Shown: in pieces, positions 1 through 10,990 of the stretch
Layout of the letters: each line of letters begins with the position of its first letter
How positions within the stretch are numbered: position 1 is the first letter of the stretch
Assembly: GCF_001649575.2 (NCBI RefSeq)
Contig: NC_051437.1
Location: 11,746,003-11,810,002 of the forward strand
DNA from: Kryptolebias marmoratus
Lineage: Eukaryota; Chordata; Actinopteri; Cyprinodontiformes; Rivulidae
DNA length: 64,000 nucleotides
Reading direction: 5' to 3'
Made by a program: the position numbers and the translations under genes
The notes under the pieces: generated by a model
The model's input: only the letters and a program-made list of their open reading frames with translations
The model's database searches: none
Told to the model about the DNA's origin: nothing

Positions 1-138
1 CCCAGGAACAACATCAGACATCTCAGTCCAGAAATGTGCAGTACTAGGCACAGCCAAGATACTGCGCAGAACCCTCAAGCTCCCAGGCCCCGAGCTCAGA
101 GGATGAAACAAAGACCACCCGCGGAGGGTGAGAAGGGA

Positions 139-143
<5 letters not shown>
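1..143 (+). mobile_element. LINE 3'-end-like fragment, followed by a TA tail
   Basis: The stretch is clearly richer in GC than what follows. It reads like the 3' untranslated end of an abundant teleost non-LTR retrotransposon, with recognisable pieces such as CCCAGGAACAACATCAGACA and CGCAGAACCCTCAAGCTCCC, ending in a purine-rich GGTGAGAAGGGAATTTT that runs straight into a TA microsatellite. A simple-repeat tail at the 3' end is typical of many LINEs. The element is cut off by the window edge, so its body, clade and target-site duplication cannot be seen. The short frame over 34-264 is not a protein: its second half is the translated TA repeat. The match is from memory of the family, so the class is moderately sure and the clade is left open. 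Confidence 0.4.

Positions 144-180
<37 letters not shown>
144..180. repeat. (TA)n microsatellite
   Basis: An uninterrupted run of about 18 TA dinucleotides directly follows the LINE-like fragment and is probably its 3' tail. Runs of this kind mutate quickly in length. Confidence 0.97.
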
Positions 181-183
<3 letters not shown>

Positions 184-3100
184 TACACAGGAATCTTCAA
201 CTATAATTATTTCTCATCCTACATATTATGTGGACCTTTTTCTTGTATTTTATTGACATCATAATGGTCACCAGTATCACGCCTTCTCCATAATAGCAGG
301 AGTGCTTGCGCCCTCAATTTCTCCTCAGTGCTTTTACCTAGATGCAGCTTAGGGACAGCACGACACTCACACAAGCAGCTGCTAAAAGCTGCCCCCCATT
401 GACTCTCACCTCTGGGTAACACAGATAAATACCCAGCTTTAGTTTCAGTAGGCAATAGCTGTGTGTCTGTGTGTGCTTGTGTGTAAATGTAAAAGTACAA
501 GCACCGTGAAAGATGCCTTTTTTAGGCTGAAATGAAAGTTTAATACACATGTTAGTATTACACTTACAGTGACACAATACTAGCCTGAAATGGGGCCATG
601 TTGACCTGCTTTTAACTCGTCTTTAATCACAGATTTATACCTGAAAAGAAAATTTTCAGGTTAGAACGATCATTATTTATCATTACTAGAGAAAGCCTGA
701 AGCAATTTAGAACAAATAGGGGTCGTTTTTTTTAAGGCTGCTGTTTTTTTCTGTATACCTGAGGAATCTGTGTTTTTGTGCACAACTTTTAAAGCAAGAC
801 ACCCTTCAGCTATGATAATCTCTGCAGGACTGCAATTAAAGACAACTGAGATCAGTTGTTTTATCAGAGCAGTGACTACTTCTCAGTTTTCTCATCAGAG
901 AGAAGTTTTTAAGGACTGAATTGGGAATCGCTGTTTATTTTTTACAAGATGTGCGCGTTTCGGGAGATAGTGAGATGATTATTCCCTCTAAGGTTTTCTT
1001 CTGAACACTCAATTAATATGTTGCTCAGCCACCCAAGTGATTATTTGTTTATTCGTCTTTTGTTGACTGCACACAATCCCACACCCCCCGAGTCACACTG
1101 GCCCCTTGTTAATTATTTTGTCAACCCTTATATCTCTGTTAATTGTTGTGAGTTTGTTTATCCTGGAGATCAAATTGAGTTTTTTTTCTTGTTTTTTTGG
1201 GGTGGGGTGTATTTCGGGTGGCTGCCAAACTCAGTTCAACCTGGAAGATAGATGACTTCATATCATTTTGCCTGACAATGAAAATCACTTTAAAACACAC
1301 TGATGTTAAAATTTGGTTTTAATGGATGATGTTGAGATCACATTCCTTCACTAAATATAGTTCTATTTAAGGGCTATCATAAAAGTGTTAGACATGCAGA
1401 CATGATTAAAAAGCTGCTCATCAACTGAGGCCACTATCTGTCCTATATCACACTTAACTGTGTTAAAGTGCTGTGGGCTGTATTTTTATAAGGATGGGTG
1501 AAATTAACTGAGTGCAGTATAATTCTGTTGTCAGACCAGCTGGTGTGGTATGTGTTTGAACCAAAAAACAGGCCATACTAATTCAATATAAATCTAAGTT
1601 TACCTGTAGCTCAAATGCTCTCTTGTGGAGTCATAATCTTCATTTTGTTTATAATTTTGTGGATCTGTTTTCGGTTTTAACAAGACATAATGTAATGTAT
1701 TTAGCAATTTAAAGAAATCCTAGCTGGAAACGGTGCCATTTCATTTGCTAACACAGTCGTTTGCAAATAATGCAGCTGCATTAGGACCAAATAAGGTCCA
1801 CATAAAGTGACAATCTAAATTCCAACTGAAGGAAAACCAACAAATAAAAGAAATATAAAAAAAAGCAACATTGCTCCTGACACATCCATTAATGTGTATG
1901 CCAAAATTACAGATGGACAGGCTGATCCAAGCACTGATAATATCTAAAGCAATGTTTACGTTGGTATTATTTCGTTATTGCTCGTTAATTTGGTTTTGTG
2001 CTGTCACATATTGGCTTCCAGTCTAAAGTCATGCATGAAATTTGTTCAGCTATTTTAACAAGATATGAAGTGAATCATTTCAGCACAAGTGAGCAAGTAG
2101 AACAACAGAGGAGTGAAAGACAGGGGAAATAAACAAGTACTGATTGATGTACATTAAAAAACCAGGTTCAGGGACAGAACAGTTGGAGGTTTAGTGGCGG
2201 AACACAATTACAGCTTCTTCACTCAGTGAAGTTAGCTAGGTAATTAACTGGTATTAGCTAAAAACAAAACACATATGTATTTTTCTAGGTATATTTGATT
2301 AACCTATTTTTTCAATAGGCTAATTTATTCTCTGTCTGAGGCAACATGTGGCTCTGTAGTTATACTTTTTTTGGTCACATCCTGTCCTTATATTGAGTTG
2401 GTTGGCATCTCATTGATTCATACTGTTTTCAAAGTGTCTAATAACATATCCTGGTGCCCTTTGAATATAACATTCCCAGTGTTAGCCAAACAGGATCATA
2501 TTTTATTTTTTCTATTCAGTCACTTTCAGTCAATGCAAAAAAAGTAGCATATTCAGCGCTTTCCATAAACAACTAAAGTCTAATTCGTTAAATCATCTTT
2601 TTAAAAAAAAAAAGAAAAAAGAATAACATATATTTACTGTGTTGCATATAGTAAATTCTTTTTCGCACATTCAAAGACCTGTCAGTTTCCATTTTGTTAT
2701 GAGAAAGAGGAGTTGTGGGAAGATAATTAACGACTTTTTATAGTAAAAAAAACATTACAAACTGCTAAGAGAGCTATGAACTGTTGTGGCAACATCAACA
2801 ATTTACTCAAACACATGAAAACTATAAAAATGAAGTGCAAAAATTAAGACAGAGGAAAAAAAAACATTCTTCAAGACAGACCCAGATGTCCAACACAGAA
2901 TAGGAAAAGACACACTGTTCTCATTTTAAAGGAAAGTATGTAATCTGCTTATAAAAACCAAAACAAATCAATGAATCTATTACTAATATATTAATATTTG
3001 TAAATACTATCCCTGCTTTTACTTGATTGTGTTTGAGCAGCAAATTTTACAAGATCCTCTCTGAACTAAGCTTTCTGTAATAGTTACATATATTTGATCA

Positions 3101-4252
3101 CTTTTTCTAACTTAAAAAAGACATACTATTACATATGTATTACATACTAGTAATACAAGAAGTTTGCATGCAAAATCATATTGTGAGCTGTGTTTTCTTT
3201 TGTATCAAATATTTGTAATGTTGCCCACAAGAAAAAAAAAACAGCTTAGGAATTTGCAGCATTTCTTTGTAAACTGTGGCTTCAGTTCTCCAGTTTATAA
3301 AATGAGCCCATGTTTCATTTAATTGTCAATACATCTCACAATTTAGTCATGCACTGCCTTCAAATATACTGTATCTTGTGAGTCTGAGCTGCTGTTAGTA
3401 ATTTTGCTTCATCCTTGGTTGAAATGTTGAGTGGCAGTCTAAAGGATAAGATGTAAGCATAGTTTAATGTATGTACAAACAGTACCTACACTGATTATAC
3501 GCCATTGGGGCAAGTCTTTGTTCTTTTCTCATTTTTAAAATACAGAGACAAAAGCACATCAGCCCACAGTTCACTGAACAGCACATGTACATGTCCTCAA
3601 CAGTATGATTTTTTTCCCCCTAAATATTGTTCATTTAGAAACTGTCATTGTGCTACAAATAAGGATTTTCACTAACATTTCTAACAGCTTGGTCAGAATA
3701 TAAAGACCTTGGTGAGCACATAAATGTTTTGCTAAAAACAAGAACTTTGCTAAAGTGTAACATTTATTGTTTCAGTAGCTTTTATCTGGATATATGCAGT
3801 AACCAAACAAAGCAGAAGTGCTCATGGATCCACAGAATGCCCTGACACTATTAGTGCACTATAATTTGTCAGGCCAACTATCAATGTTGCATGACTGAAC
3901 TCAGAATTGATTGAGACTGGGTAAGCAGTGTTTCAGAACCTGGGGCAAAAGGTCAGATGGTTAATATCAGGGTTGATGAGCCATGAACTGATATGTTTTG
4001 TGTTCATTTAGTTTTGTGTAATGGGCACCACTGTTTACTCAACTTAGTTTCAAATTATTTTCCAGGCCTTGAAAGAGCTCTAAAAATATACTCTCATTTG
4101 ACTTGTGGGTTACAGCGTTTGGCCAAGTTTCCATGGTTCTGCAACCTATCATTATTACAGTGACTGCTGGAAAAGCTGAGCTGCCTAAAATGATTTACTA
4201 TGAATGTGAACAAATGTTTACAATTTAAAAAAAAACAAAAAACACAATTGAT
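181..4252. other. No gene seen; AT-rich unique sequence
   Basis: No frame here has a recognisable domain, and stops are dense on both strands. The sequence holds short A and T runs (for example near 2600, 2870 and 3230), an impure TG-rich patch near 460-485, and otherwise unique AT-rich DNA. I see no RNA gene, no tandem repeat of note and no clear transposon. Confidence 0.7.
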
Positions 4253-4323
4253 CTGGGTCTAGATATGACTTCATTTGGTTTCGGATCTGGACCGCAGTCT
4301 ACCACTTGAGGACCCCTACTCTA
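4253..4323 (-). mobile_element. hAT-like terminal fragment
   Basis: Read on the minus strand, the stretch begins with GGGGTCCTCAAGTGGTAGAC and continues to a CTGCGGTCCAGATCCG-like block. This resembles the terminal inverted repeat and subterminal part of hAT (Charlie-like) DNA transposons, whose ends start CAGGGGTCC and then carry a CGGCC or CGGTCC block. I could not find the partner terminus or an 8-bp target duplication nearby, so this would be a single orphan end. The call rests on motif resemblance only. Confidence 0.35.
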
Positions 4324-5459
4324 TTTCTCCAAACAGAGGTCATTCAAAGAGTTATCAACAACAGCTGAGATATTATTAGTTCACAAACTTTCCACAAAAC
4401 CCCATTTCAAAAGATCGAAACCATTGCTTCAAAGTCAGAGAGCTCACACAATACAAACTGACCCATGACATCCAAAAGAATTTATCCTTCAACTCATTCT
4501 TCCTATTCTGCTCAGCAGTGCTTTAGGGAGTTTATCACAAGCACTCCTGGGCAGGAGGTGCAGGAGATGAGCTAGAAGTCCAAAGTTTATTTAACAGCAA
4601 ATAGAGACAGAGAAGCAAAATTACACCCAATCCATTAAGAATCACTATGTAACCTAATGTGCGTGTGTGCTTTGCAGGCACAAAGAAACTGAATAAACTT
4701 TGGCTGAGACTTGATCAATCTGTGATGTAACCGAGTAAACCGCTGCACCACTGTGCCCCCCAGTGTATAAAGCAGACAGATTTTTTTTTTCTTACTCTGT
4801 ATACATTTTATAAAAAGTAAGGCCAGAGCTGCAGGTGAAAAAAAGCAATCAATTTCTTTCTGATATTAAATCAGCAATGCAGGCAGTTTTATTGAATCAT
4901 TTGATAAGTAATGGTGAAGGTAAATAAGGTTACACTTAAAAAGATTCAGCTGTGTTTCATTTTTCACTGTTTGGCCATTGACTCAGCATCTTTGCTTGTG
5001 CTATCTATTCAGGCTTTGGCTGGAATATTTCTTTAAGCTTCCGGAGAAGGTCAGAAAAGTAATTAACCTTGTTCTGTGTGCATCAACACGGCGACTGAGA
5101 CAAGAGCACTCTCTCCCTCCCTCCCGCTTACTATAATAAATTGCACACACACGCAGGCACAAACACACACTTTTTCTCCTATTTAAATTAATCGAAATAA
5201 AGAAGGCTTTACCACATTGTCCAATGCTCACATCAATTTAGTCTTTACCAGACCTACTCTCAGACAGACAGACACTGACATTTAAATAATAGCACTGTAA
5301 TCACAGGAAGCAGGAGGAGACATTTTGCTGTTTTGCTCTCACTTCTTGTTGGCTGCTCCGTCCATCTCTCGCTTTCTTCATCCCAGCATTTTACTTGGCA
5401 TTTGTCTGCACGGCTTCACCCTCCTGCAGTGCTCTTTCGCTCTGCAAAGTTGGACATTT
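4324..5459. other. No gene seen; unique sequence
   Basis: Mixed unique sequence with no open frame of interest. A pyrimidine-rich stretch near 5098-5128 and a CA-rich one near 5143-5170 are low-complexity and explain the short minus-strand frame there. Confidence 0.65.
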
Positions 5460-5700
5460 TCAATTTAAGAAACCCACACAGGTGTTGAGAGGGCTTTAAT
5501 GGAGATGGTGTTTCTCAAACTCCCCTCCCCACCCCCCAGCTGAGTTGGCCGCCTGGAGGCTTATTCACGTAGGCTGAGTGATTTCTTGCTGTGCACTTAA
5601 ATGGCGCAACCCCTCCTCCGACTTGCAGTCACATTACCACTTCTGTTTTCACAAATAAGCTTGTTACATTGCTTAATGCTCCCCTACCTTTTACACAGCA
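5460..5700. other. Complex, non-repetitive island; possible conserved element
   Basis: About 240 bases stand out from their AT-rich surroundings by balanced base composition, absence of simple repeats and a run of varied words such as GGCCGCCTGGAGGCTTATTC and AAATGGCGCAACCCCTCCTC. There is no long frame on either strand. In gene deserts of vertebrates such islands are often conserved enhancers. That is inference only, because conservation cannot be judged from one sequence. Confidence 0.2.
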
Positions 5701-5863
5701 GGGAAATTATTCTAACACCAGCTACTGAACAAATTTTACCATTTTTTAAAAACCTTTTATTTCAATATCTCCTATAATTACACTGTCTACTGAATATATG
5801 TGTTTTCAAAAAGTGATCTGGGGTTGTAATGATCTGGGTTTTGGTAGTAATACATAACATAGC

Positions 5864-6104
5864 CTGGTACTTACAGAGTACATACTTAGTTTTTACCAGG
5901 TACGTATCTGGTACTTAGAGGGTACATAGCTGGTACCTTCAGGGTGCATTCTTGGTACTTACTGGGTAAGTACCTGGCCCTATGGGTTACATAGCTGGTC
6001 CTTACGGGGTACATACCTGATACCGACACGGTAAGTACTTGATACTTACCAGGTAAATACCTGATGCTTATAGGTTACATAACTAGTACTTACAGAATAT
6101 GTAC
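5864..6104 (+). repeat. 22-bp minisatellite, 11 diverged units
   Basis: Eleven consecutive units of 22 bases (one of 21) start at 5864, 5886, 5908, 5930, 5952, 5974, 5995, 6017, 6039, 6061 and 6083. The shared pattern is CTGGTACTTACAGGGTACATAC with substitutions. Units differ by several bases but length is almost invariant. The middle of most units holds GTACTTAC, or its complement GTAAGTAC, which matches the vertebrate 5' splice-site core. Because the core is repeated, the array could look like a ladder of splice donors to transcripts crossing it on either strand. No function is claimed. Confidence 0.92.
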
Positions 6105-6215
6105 TCTGTAAGTACTAGGTACATGTCTTGTAAGTACTGGATAAGAAGTCACTTCATAATAAAGCCCAGTTCTCATAGGTACCAGGCGCATATCCTGTAA
6201 GTACTGAGCTATAAT
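6105..6215 (-). repeat. Inverted continuation of the 22-bp minisatellite
   Basis: Directly after the last forward unit the same repeat appears in reverse orientation: TGTAAGTACTAGGTACATG at 6108-6126, TGTAAGTACTGG at 6130-6141 and, after about 30 unrelated bases, TAGGTACCAGGCGCATATCC and TGTAAGTACTGAG at 6177-6208. The junction near 6088-6117 is itself palindromic, with AGTACTTACAGA facing TCTGTAAGTACT. This makes the locus a head-to-head array rather than a simple tandem one. Confidence 0.8.
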
Positions 6216-7612
6216 ATTTGTTGCTACCAAAAACCACTTGGTTACAACCCAAGATTGGTCTTTGAAGAAACACATAAAGATTTTATGTACAAATTTAATT
6301 ATGTCTTGCTACCAGTATTTTTGTTGTTGTTTTTTAAGATAAGGTGCTCTTGTTTGTTGGGAAGATTTGACAGTCTGGACAAAGAAATATATATAATGTT
6401 TTAAAAAATGTATTGCTGAGCCGTGAACATAAATGAAAACCTGATTGTGTTTGTTCCTCTCTTTGAGGCTCTGAGCCCAGTGTGGTATTTTTGCTTCCAC
6501 AAGCAGCCAGGTTGTTTATAATGCATGTATCGTACTGTCATCACATAACGCTTTTGATCACAGAAGATGGATATTCACTTTCACACATCATTTAACCAGA
6601 AGATGACAACTGCGGCTAGCAACATCAGATGCAACAAATCCAGATGCACTGATGTTCCCTCAGCCAGCAGATAGGAAACCTAAAAAAGGATGTTCAAAAC
6701 CATTTTATGTGGTTTCCCTTGTTATACTATCTTTACATACAACATTTTTTTAACAGTCTCAGTGCAAGCCAGGTAAAAACTATCCTCATTTGATATATGT
6801 TTGCAGAGAGGTACGCGAGTTATCAAACAAAACCACACGGTTGTTCTGTCATCCATTGCCACAAAAGGAAAACAAAAACCCCACTGCCATAAAAATAAGT
6901 ACACTTGCGAAGGTTAGAGAAGTAGTAATGGGATAAGTTGGCTAACACAGGTTTAACACCCATGGAAGACCTTGGAGCAGTTTTCACTTAGTTCCACCTG
7001 GGAGACCACAGCTGGTGTCCTCTGGGAGTTCTGTCTGAAACCACTCTGTTATGTTTTCCTCCTAGTTTTACCCTCACCTGCTTTCTGGTAAGGCATGAAA
7101 ACTCATGGCCAAGTTTAGCGTAGCAACAGCTTGATTGGGGATTCAAACAAAGCTCATGGTCTGGCCTGAAAAGTGCCATTTCAATACAAAAATCCTGCAC
7201 AGTGATGAAGGCTACTGAACTTATTTTGAAATGGAAGATCTGTTACACCAAATTACAGTTTGTTCACTAGATCATTTCACACTATATAGTTTCACAAAAA
7301 TTATGTAAAGACAATAATGTTTATATGAAATTACTATCAGGGCAGTCAAAACATTATTTAAAACTGAAGTTTTTGAAATATTTTTGTTGGCTGCTCAAAT
7401 CCATACAATGCTTTTCAATCATTGTTGGTATGATTTTTAGTTAATTTATTTATTTACTTATAGGGATTTCCATGCCATAATACAACTGCCATAAAACATC
7501 ATGATGTACCGTGTTTGCAGCATGAAAGTATGAAAACAGTTAAGTAGATACTTAGTAGCTATCCCACAGTGTATTTACACTCTTGTCTTTTGTTCATACT
7601 TTGCTATATCCT
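6216..7612. other. No gene seen; unique sequence
   Basis: No supported feature. Frames here are under 75 codons, with no domain. The composition is AT-rich with ordinary short A and T runs. Confidence 0.65.
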
Positions 7613-7629
7613 TGTGTGTGTGTGTGTGT
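7613..7629. repeat. (TG)n microsatellite, short
   Basis: Eight TG units in a row. They account for the valine- and cysteine-rich stretch of two overlapping short frames, which are therefore not taken as genes. Confidence 0.9.
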
Positions 7630-7650
7630 CATATCCTCATGTTCAGTATA

Positions 7651-7670
7651 GTCCAGTCCAGTCCAGCCCA
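7651..7670. repeat. (GTCCA)4 tandem pentamer
   Basis: Four GTCCA units, the last with one substitution (GCCCA), lie about 20 bases after the TG run. Confidence 0.85.
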
Positions 7671-8509
7671 GTCATATCTTATCTTTTCTTTGTTGATTTC
7701 CTGCTACGACACCACATTTTCTTTAGGTTTACTAAAAAAAGAAAAGAAAGAAAAAAGCAACCTAACGTGTGCTTTTAACATCATTTGCTCCTGGTCCTGC
7801 ATATGGGTCCTTTCAACCACTTGCCCCATGGCATCTCTTGCTGGATCAAAAGCACATCAGCGGTGGATTAACTTCAACCTCCAATTTCACCTCAGTCATT
7901 TCACACATGACACCAAAATGGGAACAGGGCAACTCACACTTACAGTAACTTAAAAGCATTGCTTGAAAGAGTACTGACTCAGTTGCTTAAAAAATACATT
8001 TTGAATGGCTGCAAAAATCTGTATGCTTGATATAAGATAAAAAAAAGTTAGACTATATTTCAGCAAAGCTAGAAAGGCATGATGGACACCTGTGCTCTTT
8101 ATCTAATCATTCCCTAATTAGTTTTTAAAACTTTCTCATTAAACTTTTCTTTCTGTCAGGATGAGAAAGGGTCATGACAGGGTGTAACCCCTCTGCTCTC
8201 AATGTTTTTTGAGGGGCTCTAGCATTATTATTTGTCCTATAATGTGTCCAAAAAATGCTGATGCTTGCTATCTTAATGAGAAAACTGCATGTTCAGCTGT
8301 CAGAAGATATTTGGCTCATTTGACCTCTCCAGAGTTCCCTGCCCACACAAACCTTTTTTTGGCCCTCATGTAGTGAGACACCCCTCCTGTACTTTGCAGG
8401 TATGCTTTAGCCAGGACTGCAAAGAGTTTGTGTTTAGGCATTGTGATATCTGTTAAAAAAATTGTGATGCTTCATTGCTACATACTGGGTTTGAAATGAG
8501 TTTTGGGAT
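7671..8509. other. No gene seen; unique sequence
   Basis: AT-rich unique sequence with an A-rich, G-interrupted patch near 7733-7757. No domain and no repeat family recognised. Confidence 0.6.
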
Positions 8510-8700
8510 TGCACGGTGATGATTAAAACAAGTGCCATCAAAGGAAGCAGAGCAGCTGTGGATAAGAGGAACGCTTTCATCAGAGACTAACAACAGATAC
8601 CCTGCCCAATTATACAGCATCAGTCAAGATGTGAATCATCACTTCAATCACCACCTTTGAAACACGATCAGAAATGCACAGAGTGTTAGAATCAACAAAA
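8510..8700. other. Complex island; possible conserved element
   Basis: A stretch of about 190 bases lacks simple repeats and contains several developmental-factor-like words, such as ATGATTAAAACAAG, CCATCAAAGG (TCF/LEF-like CATCAAAGG) and GTGAATCATCACTTCAATCA. No long frame. A regulatory role is only a guess based on texture. Confidence 0.18.
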
Positions 8701-10209
8701 CCAAAGACATCTCAGGGGGACATGGGCTGGGGAGTGTAAAATGTAAAAAAAAAGGTCATAAAAATTGTTTACTCAAACTTATTAGGAATTTATTATGAGA
8801 GAAAAAAAAATTAAAAGAAAATTCAAGAACAACTGTCCTCCAAGGCACTACATCACCCAAATGTCTATTTTTCTTCATTTCGCCATTCAGGAAATAATTT
8901 TCTAATGACTTTAGTACATAATTGATATAGAGCATCTGTTGTTGGGCAAGGCGAAACCCAGATTTTCTTGCCAAGGGGATCTCTGACTGTGACATAAACA
9001 TTGCAGAGTCACCCCTTTTCTGAGGTTTGGAACAACATGCTCTCAAAATTCACTGTGACATACATGGCAATCAAATCAGCTGCTAAAATATCTTGTTTTT
9101 GACAGTGTTGTTCTTAAAGGTGCCTTTAAGATAAGCTGGTGATGAGAGGACTTCTAAAACACTTGTCCCTCGCAGTTTACATCGGGAGCATCTTATAGTT
9201 TGTTATGTTGCTGTGTAGTGAATGCTTTATGACATAATACTTAGGTATCAGTCAATAAAAATAAATCTGCCAAAGCAAGTCTAAAATGATCATTGACTGG
9301 GAAAGGAATTATTGTTGTTTTAACACATTTATATTTGCTTTAATCATCAGTTGTAAGTCTTTCTATTATGTCTTGTGAACAAAGACCAGATCTCATTAAA
9401 CCATGATATGAGTTCAGTTTAAAAAAAATCTTGCAAATATTACAGCTTGAATCTGGGAACAGAGGTAGATCAATTTTTATCTGAGTAAAAAACAGTCAGT
9501 ACAGTTTAATATCGTCCTTATCACCACCTATAAACAGTGAACTGTTTATAGCCTCTGATTTACAAAATGAACATGAGCGCAAACATGGGAAACAGAGAGA
9601 AGGCAAAGACAGGAGACAAGCAGTGAGACAGCAAATGAGACAGAAAGACGCCGTGGAATTGCCTCGAGTGAGATGTGGCACAGATGGTGGGGAGTATTGG
9701 TAATGGGGGGGCTGCCATCTTGTGTTCTCCAGACACATAACTCAAATGCACCATTATTACATTGACACAGTCATTGCTTCACAAGCATCTCCCTATCTGG
9801 CCTGCATTCTTACGCTGTTATGTAGAAAAAATATGGAAGACATAATTCATGGAAAATATCCATGTACAGAATAATGAAATAAATTTCATCTACTGTGAGA
9901 GGAAATTTTATTATTGACAGATTTATTAACTCTTGAGATAGACTAGATGAAGTTGGAAAATAATAAAACACTCCATTAACTTCAGTGCCATCTTTTGAAA
10001 TTTTCAAACAAGAGTAGATGTCAGATAATAAATGCGAGCCTCCACTTCTCATCTGATTGTTGAATTCTTATTGTAACCCGAGGTGCTGGCACCTTTCATT
10101 TGGATGTTGCAGGAGAAGCGTTTGCACAACAAAATTAGTGGAAACCCCCCCAAATAAACCAACTACATATCCAAAACAATGAGAACATTTGAAAACAAAA
10201 ACTTTATCA
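8701..10209. other. No gene seen; unique sequence
   Basis: A 96-codon minus-strand frame (8756-9046) and two overlapping minus-strand frames at 9496-9754 have no recognisable domain and no splice context I would trust. Otherwise unique AT-rich DNA. Confidence 0.6.
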
Positions 10210-10235
10210 AAATAAATAAATAAATAAAATAAAAT
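10210..10235. repeat. (AAAT)n-like microsatellite
   Basis: A run of AAAT units, with AAAAT units at the end, sits at 10210-10235. It is low-complexity DNA. Confidence 0.9.
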
Positions 10236-10933
10236 GTTGCACAAAGACAAGAGCCAACACACAGTGTTGCTTTGTTCTTCTCCTCTATTGGTCCTCAGTG
10301 ACTGGGCAGTTATCTATGTTGTCATACCCCCCAGGATAATTGCTGAAATCTTGCAGCTGGTGAGTGGAGGTGGTCCAGCTGGAAGTGTTTGGCTGCATGG
10401 TCAGGACACCCTAGGCCATCTGGGGCTGCATACTGCATGGCTGAGCTTTAATTACCACAGTATTTGCGCTTGTCAAGATCTTAAGATAACATTATCTGAT
10501 CATGTAACCACTGTACGAAAAAGATGGACATACTGCAGCCTCCTGGTCCAACAAAAGAAGCTGAGGCAGAAGTTCGTCAAAAAACTCATTACATGTAAAA
10601 ATCAGCACGTCTGAAGTTCTGTGACTGAAAAGTCAGACTTTTTACAGTTTTAAGAGAAAACATCCTCAGTGTGTGTGGTTTGTAAAGTAATATAAACACA
10701 AGACAGAGCTAGATGGAAATTTTATAATTTCTCTGTTCTATAAACACAGTGGCAACGAGCTCATTTCAGTTATGACTAAAACCTAAAGAATGCATCCTTT
10801 GACAACCAAGTGCTGAGAATTTACCACCAACCCATTGAAATGTGTGTGACCTGCTTTCCTTGTGCTCGGGTAAAACTTGACTTTAAGAAGAAGTGAGCCT
10901 GAATAAATTTTTTCCACAATAACTTGCTTGATC
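10236..10933. other. No gene seen; a GC-richer patch near 10290-10470
   Basis: A 126-codon plus-strand frame (10234-10614) crosses this part but begins inside the AAAT repeat region and has no domain, signal peptide or coiled coil. The patch near 10290-10470 is richer in GC and complex (for example CTAGGCCATCTGGGGCTGCA), which is why the frame stays open. I treat it as non-coding. Confidence 0.5.
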
Positions 10934-10990
10934 AGTTAGCTCTCAGAGTACAAGTTGAGGATGACTCTCAGCTACTAACACACCAAACTG
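10934..10990 (-). repeat. Fragment of the ~270-bp interspersed repeat
   Basis: The piece GAGGATGACTCTCAGCTACT, preceded by a TTAGCTCTCAGAGTA-like block, matches the same segment of the repeat copy at 44477-44510 nearly base for base, and the reverse complement of the copies near 19445, 31843 and 40731. Only about 55 bases are recognisable. Confidence 0.7.

Noticed and set aside
1018..1251. 77-codon frame with aromatic-rich end
   Set aside because: The end is a translated T-rich/G-rich run; no domain.
5864..6104. CRISPR-like regular array
   Set aside because: Units are contiguous without spacers, diverged, and in eukaryotic DNA; it is a minisatellite.
10234..10614. 126-codon plus-strand frame
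   Set aside because: Begins inside an AAAT repeat, has no domain and no gene context.
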